Origin: Bacteroidales bacterium
GTDB lineage: Bacteria; Bacteroidota; Bacteroidia; Bacteroidales; VadinHA17
Length of the DNA: 64,000 nt
Direction of reading: 5' to 3'
NCBI GenBank assembly: GCA_003141895.1
Contig: PLNT01000026.1
Location: 1-64,000 of the forward strand
Shown piece by piece: positions 62,623-64,000 of the stretch. The notes beneath the pieces were generated by a model. That model searched no databases. It was not told the origin of the DNA and saw nothing but the letters and a program-made list of their open reading frames with translations. The position numbers were made by a program, and so were the translations under genes. Position 1 is the stretch's first letter; every line of letters starts with the position of its first letter.

Positions 62623-63813
62623 TTATTTAGAATCTTTCCAGAAGTCAGGTTCAACTGTAGTACCTCTTGATGTACAATCAGCACAACCTTTTATAAATGT
62701 AATTATTCTGTACGGAGGGGGTGGTTCTCTGTGATCTATTATAACCCATGCATTTACACCGAGGGTAAGATTTCCAGGAACTGGATCTTCAACCGGACCA
62801 ATTACTGCATTTTCACAATCAGTATACAGGTCAACAATACCTCTGAACTGATCTTTAATAAAAATCCTTTTGGATTTAACTCCTGAAACACTGAAATACC
62901 CTAATACTTTCTCCTCCGGTCTTTCGATGCATAGTATGTTACTTGGAATTGATTCAGGGGTCATATCATAAAGGCTCCCAACCTGTTCAATAGTGTTCTG
63001 TAACTTTTCCCAATATGAATATTCCTCTTCATTAAGAGAATACTGTTTCACAAGAATGCTGTATTTTTCTTTCAACCTGTCAGTATTGTTTGTCACAAAA
63101 TTCAAAGGAAATTTCACAATCTTATCTTCAGACAGAGAAGATGTATTTTTAATATTAATGTTAGTAGAATATTGTGTTGTCCAGCAATGACTGTTAGGCA
63201 CAATGTAAGGCAGACTGAATTCCCATGTTTCTTCGAATTCCCACCTGTAGAATCTACATTTGTTTTCCGGGTCATGCGTTGCAAGGTAAATCTGGCAACC
63301 TTCCTGTGATGGATAACCGTCAGAGGCACTGGCCAGTACCTGTCTTTCATAATAGACAGTATCAATCGGTGGAACGGGCTTCAATAAGACTGGTGTTGAA
63401 ACATAGTTAACATTATTACGGGTTGGTCCTGAATTTACATGCAGAGTGTATGATCTTCCTACAACACCTTGAAATGATGGATCAGGAATATAAGTTCCTT
63501 GGGTTGTCTCAGACAGGTTATAATCGTTACCCATATCGTCTGAGACTGTTACACTACCGCCGCTCAAAGACCGCGTAATGCTCCTTCCTCCAAGCGGCAT
63601 GGATATCGAAAGTTTTATAATATTCAGTCCGGGCTGATCAGTTATCAGACCTTCAACAACCAGTAAATCTGCAGATATCCCCGCCGATGGTATAAATTGA
63701 GATATGCAACTATTAAACATAAATAAAATAATCAAAATGATCACCCTTATCAAGTGTTTAAACTGAGATTCTGTATACTTTTTATTTGAATATATGCAAC
63801 TTAAAATGAACAT
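62623..63813 (-). CDS. DUF4249-family outer-membrane lipoprotein, copy 3
   Basis: This 396-residue protein has the family marks LLVVEGLITDQPGLNIIKLS, VPPIDTVYYE, GCQIYLATHDPENKCRFYRW, YSLNEEEYSYWEKLQN, VLGYFSVSGVKSKRIFIKD and the terminal CADCTSRGT then EPDFWKD. The lipobox is MFNSC (Cys36). As in copy 2 the polar lead is long, and a later TTG at codon 21 (LIRVIILIIL) would give a normal signal. It is more divergent from copies 1 and 2 than they are from each other. It opens the visible cluster after the partial gene at the window edge. Confidence 0.83.
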   Translation of the reverse strand: MFILSCIYSNKKYTESQFKHLIRVIILIILFMFNSCISQFIPSAGISADLLVVEGLITDQPGLNIIKLSISMPLGGRSITRSLSGGSVTVSDDMGNDYNLSETTQGTYIPDPSFQGVVGRSYTLHVNSGPTRNNVNYVSTPVLLKPVPPIDTVYYERQVLASASDGYPSQEGCQIYLATHDPENKCRFYRWEFEETWEFSLPYIVPNSHCWTTQYSTNINIKNTSSLSEDKIVKFPLNFVTNNTDRLKEKYSILVKQYSLNEEEYSYWEKLQNTIEQVGSLYDMTPESIPSNILCIERPEEKVLGYFSVSGVKSKRIFIKDQFRGIVDLYTDCENAVIGPVEDPVPGNLTLGVNAWVIIDHREPPPPYRIITFIKGCADCTSRGTTVEPDFWKDSK

Positions 63814-63938
63814 ATTTTTCTAATTATTTAAAAATATTGTATTATGTCCAGTAATGTATTACACAGTTTTCAATAAACAATACTTCAGGCAGACGATATA
63901 ATAATACTGCCGGAAAATTACTTCAATTAAATGATAAA

Positions 63939-64000
63939 TTACCGCTTTACCTTAATAGTTTTTTTAATAGAAAAAGGTTTGCCATCTGATGTAATTCCCT
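63939..64000 (-). CDS. C-terminus of a second MG2/plug-like protein, cut by window edge
   Basis: The minus strand reads GITSDGKPFSIKKTIKVKR and a TAA stop at 63939-63941. This matches in position and wording the end of the MG2-like protein at 54579-56741 (GITKEGKIFSTQKILRVR). It is therefore very likely the tail of a paralogue lying upstream of DUF4249 copy 3. Only 20 residues are visible. Confidence 0.6.
   Translation of the reverse strand, partial: GITSDGKPFSIKKTIKVKR

Overview
The window looks like a chromosomal segment of a Bacteroidota bacterium, probably Bacteroidales or Marinilabiliales-like. It is AT-rich. It carries family hallmarks: a bTHX ribosomal protein, a TonB-dependent receptor with an STN and a carboxypeptidase-like N-terminus, three DUF4249 lipoproteins, GH97, many exported lipoproteins, few Shine-Dalgarno sequences and several TAnnTTTG-type -7 boxes. 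No rRNA, tRNA, CRISPR array, prophage or transposase gene was seen.

Layout. 1-3.5 kb: bTHX (cut by the window edge), Tag glycosylase, a Nim-like flavoprotein, a wrecked GH27 alpha-galactosidase, an NYN-LOTUS RNase-like protein, and an RRM/cold-shock pair. 3.5-8.6 kb (minus): a YncE-propeller/phosphoesterase lipoprotein, a Tat-exported Gfo/Idh/MocA oxidoreductase and a GntR/UTRA regulator with two likely operators. 9-12.8 kb: 2-oxoacid dehydrogenase E2 and a fused E1 alpha-beta. 12.8-18.1 kb: a TolC/adaptor/RND efflux operon. 18.3-27.5 kb: a sugar-phosphate cluster with two HAD phosphatases, a class II aldolase, a PHP protein, an aldolase/SDR fusion, a SorE-like reductase, a PfkB kinase and a sorbitol-type dehydrogenase. 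27.7-36.9 kb: exported polysaccharide and sugar-acid enzymes (GH28, RraA-like, enolase-superfamily, GH2, GH97) and DeoC. 37-44.6 kb: hexokinase, a BASS transporter, ribokinase, an exported nucleoside hydrolase plus ADP-ribosylglycohydrolase, and a ureide/sugar-type permease, which together look like nucleoside or ADP-ribose salvage. 44.6-53.3 kb (minus): one tight run proB-proA-acn-icd-citrate synthase-Mqo-like, linking the oxidative TCA branch to glutamate and proline. 54.6-64 kb (minus): a surface cluster of MG2/plug-like proteins, three DUF4249 lipoproteins and a TonB-dependent receptor.

Intergenic space is rich in short palindromic repeats of at least three families. Two composite elements, near 27.6 kb and 53.6 kb, each abut a broken half of a glycoside hydrolase gene (DUF5060 and DUF4038). 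The orientations are those expected if a 26-kb inversion between the two elements split one ancestral gene. This is the most distinctive structural signal in the window.

All functional calls come from reading motifs and recalled family patterns. No database search was run.
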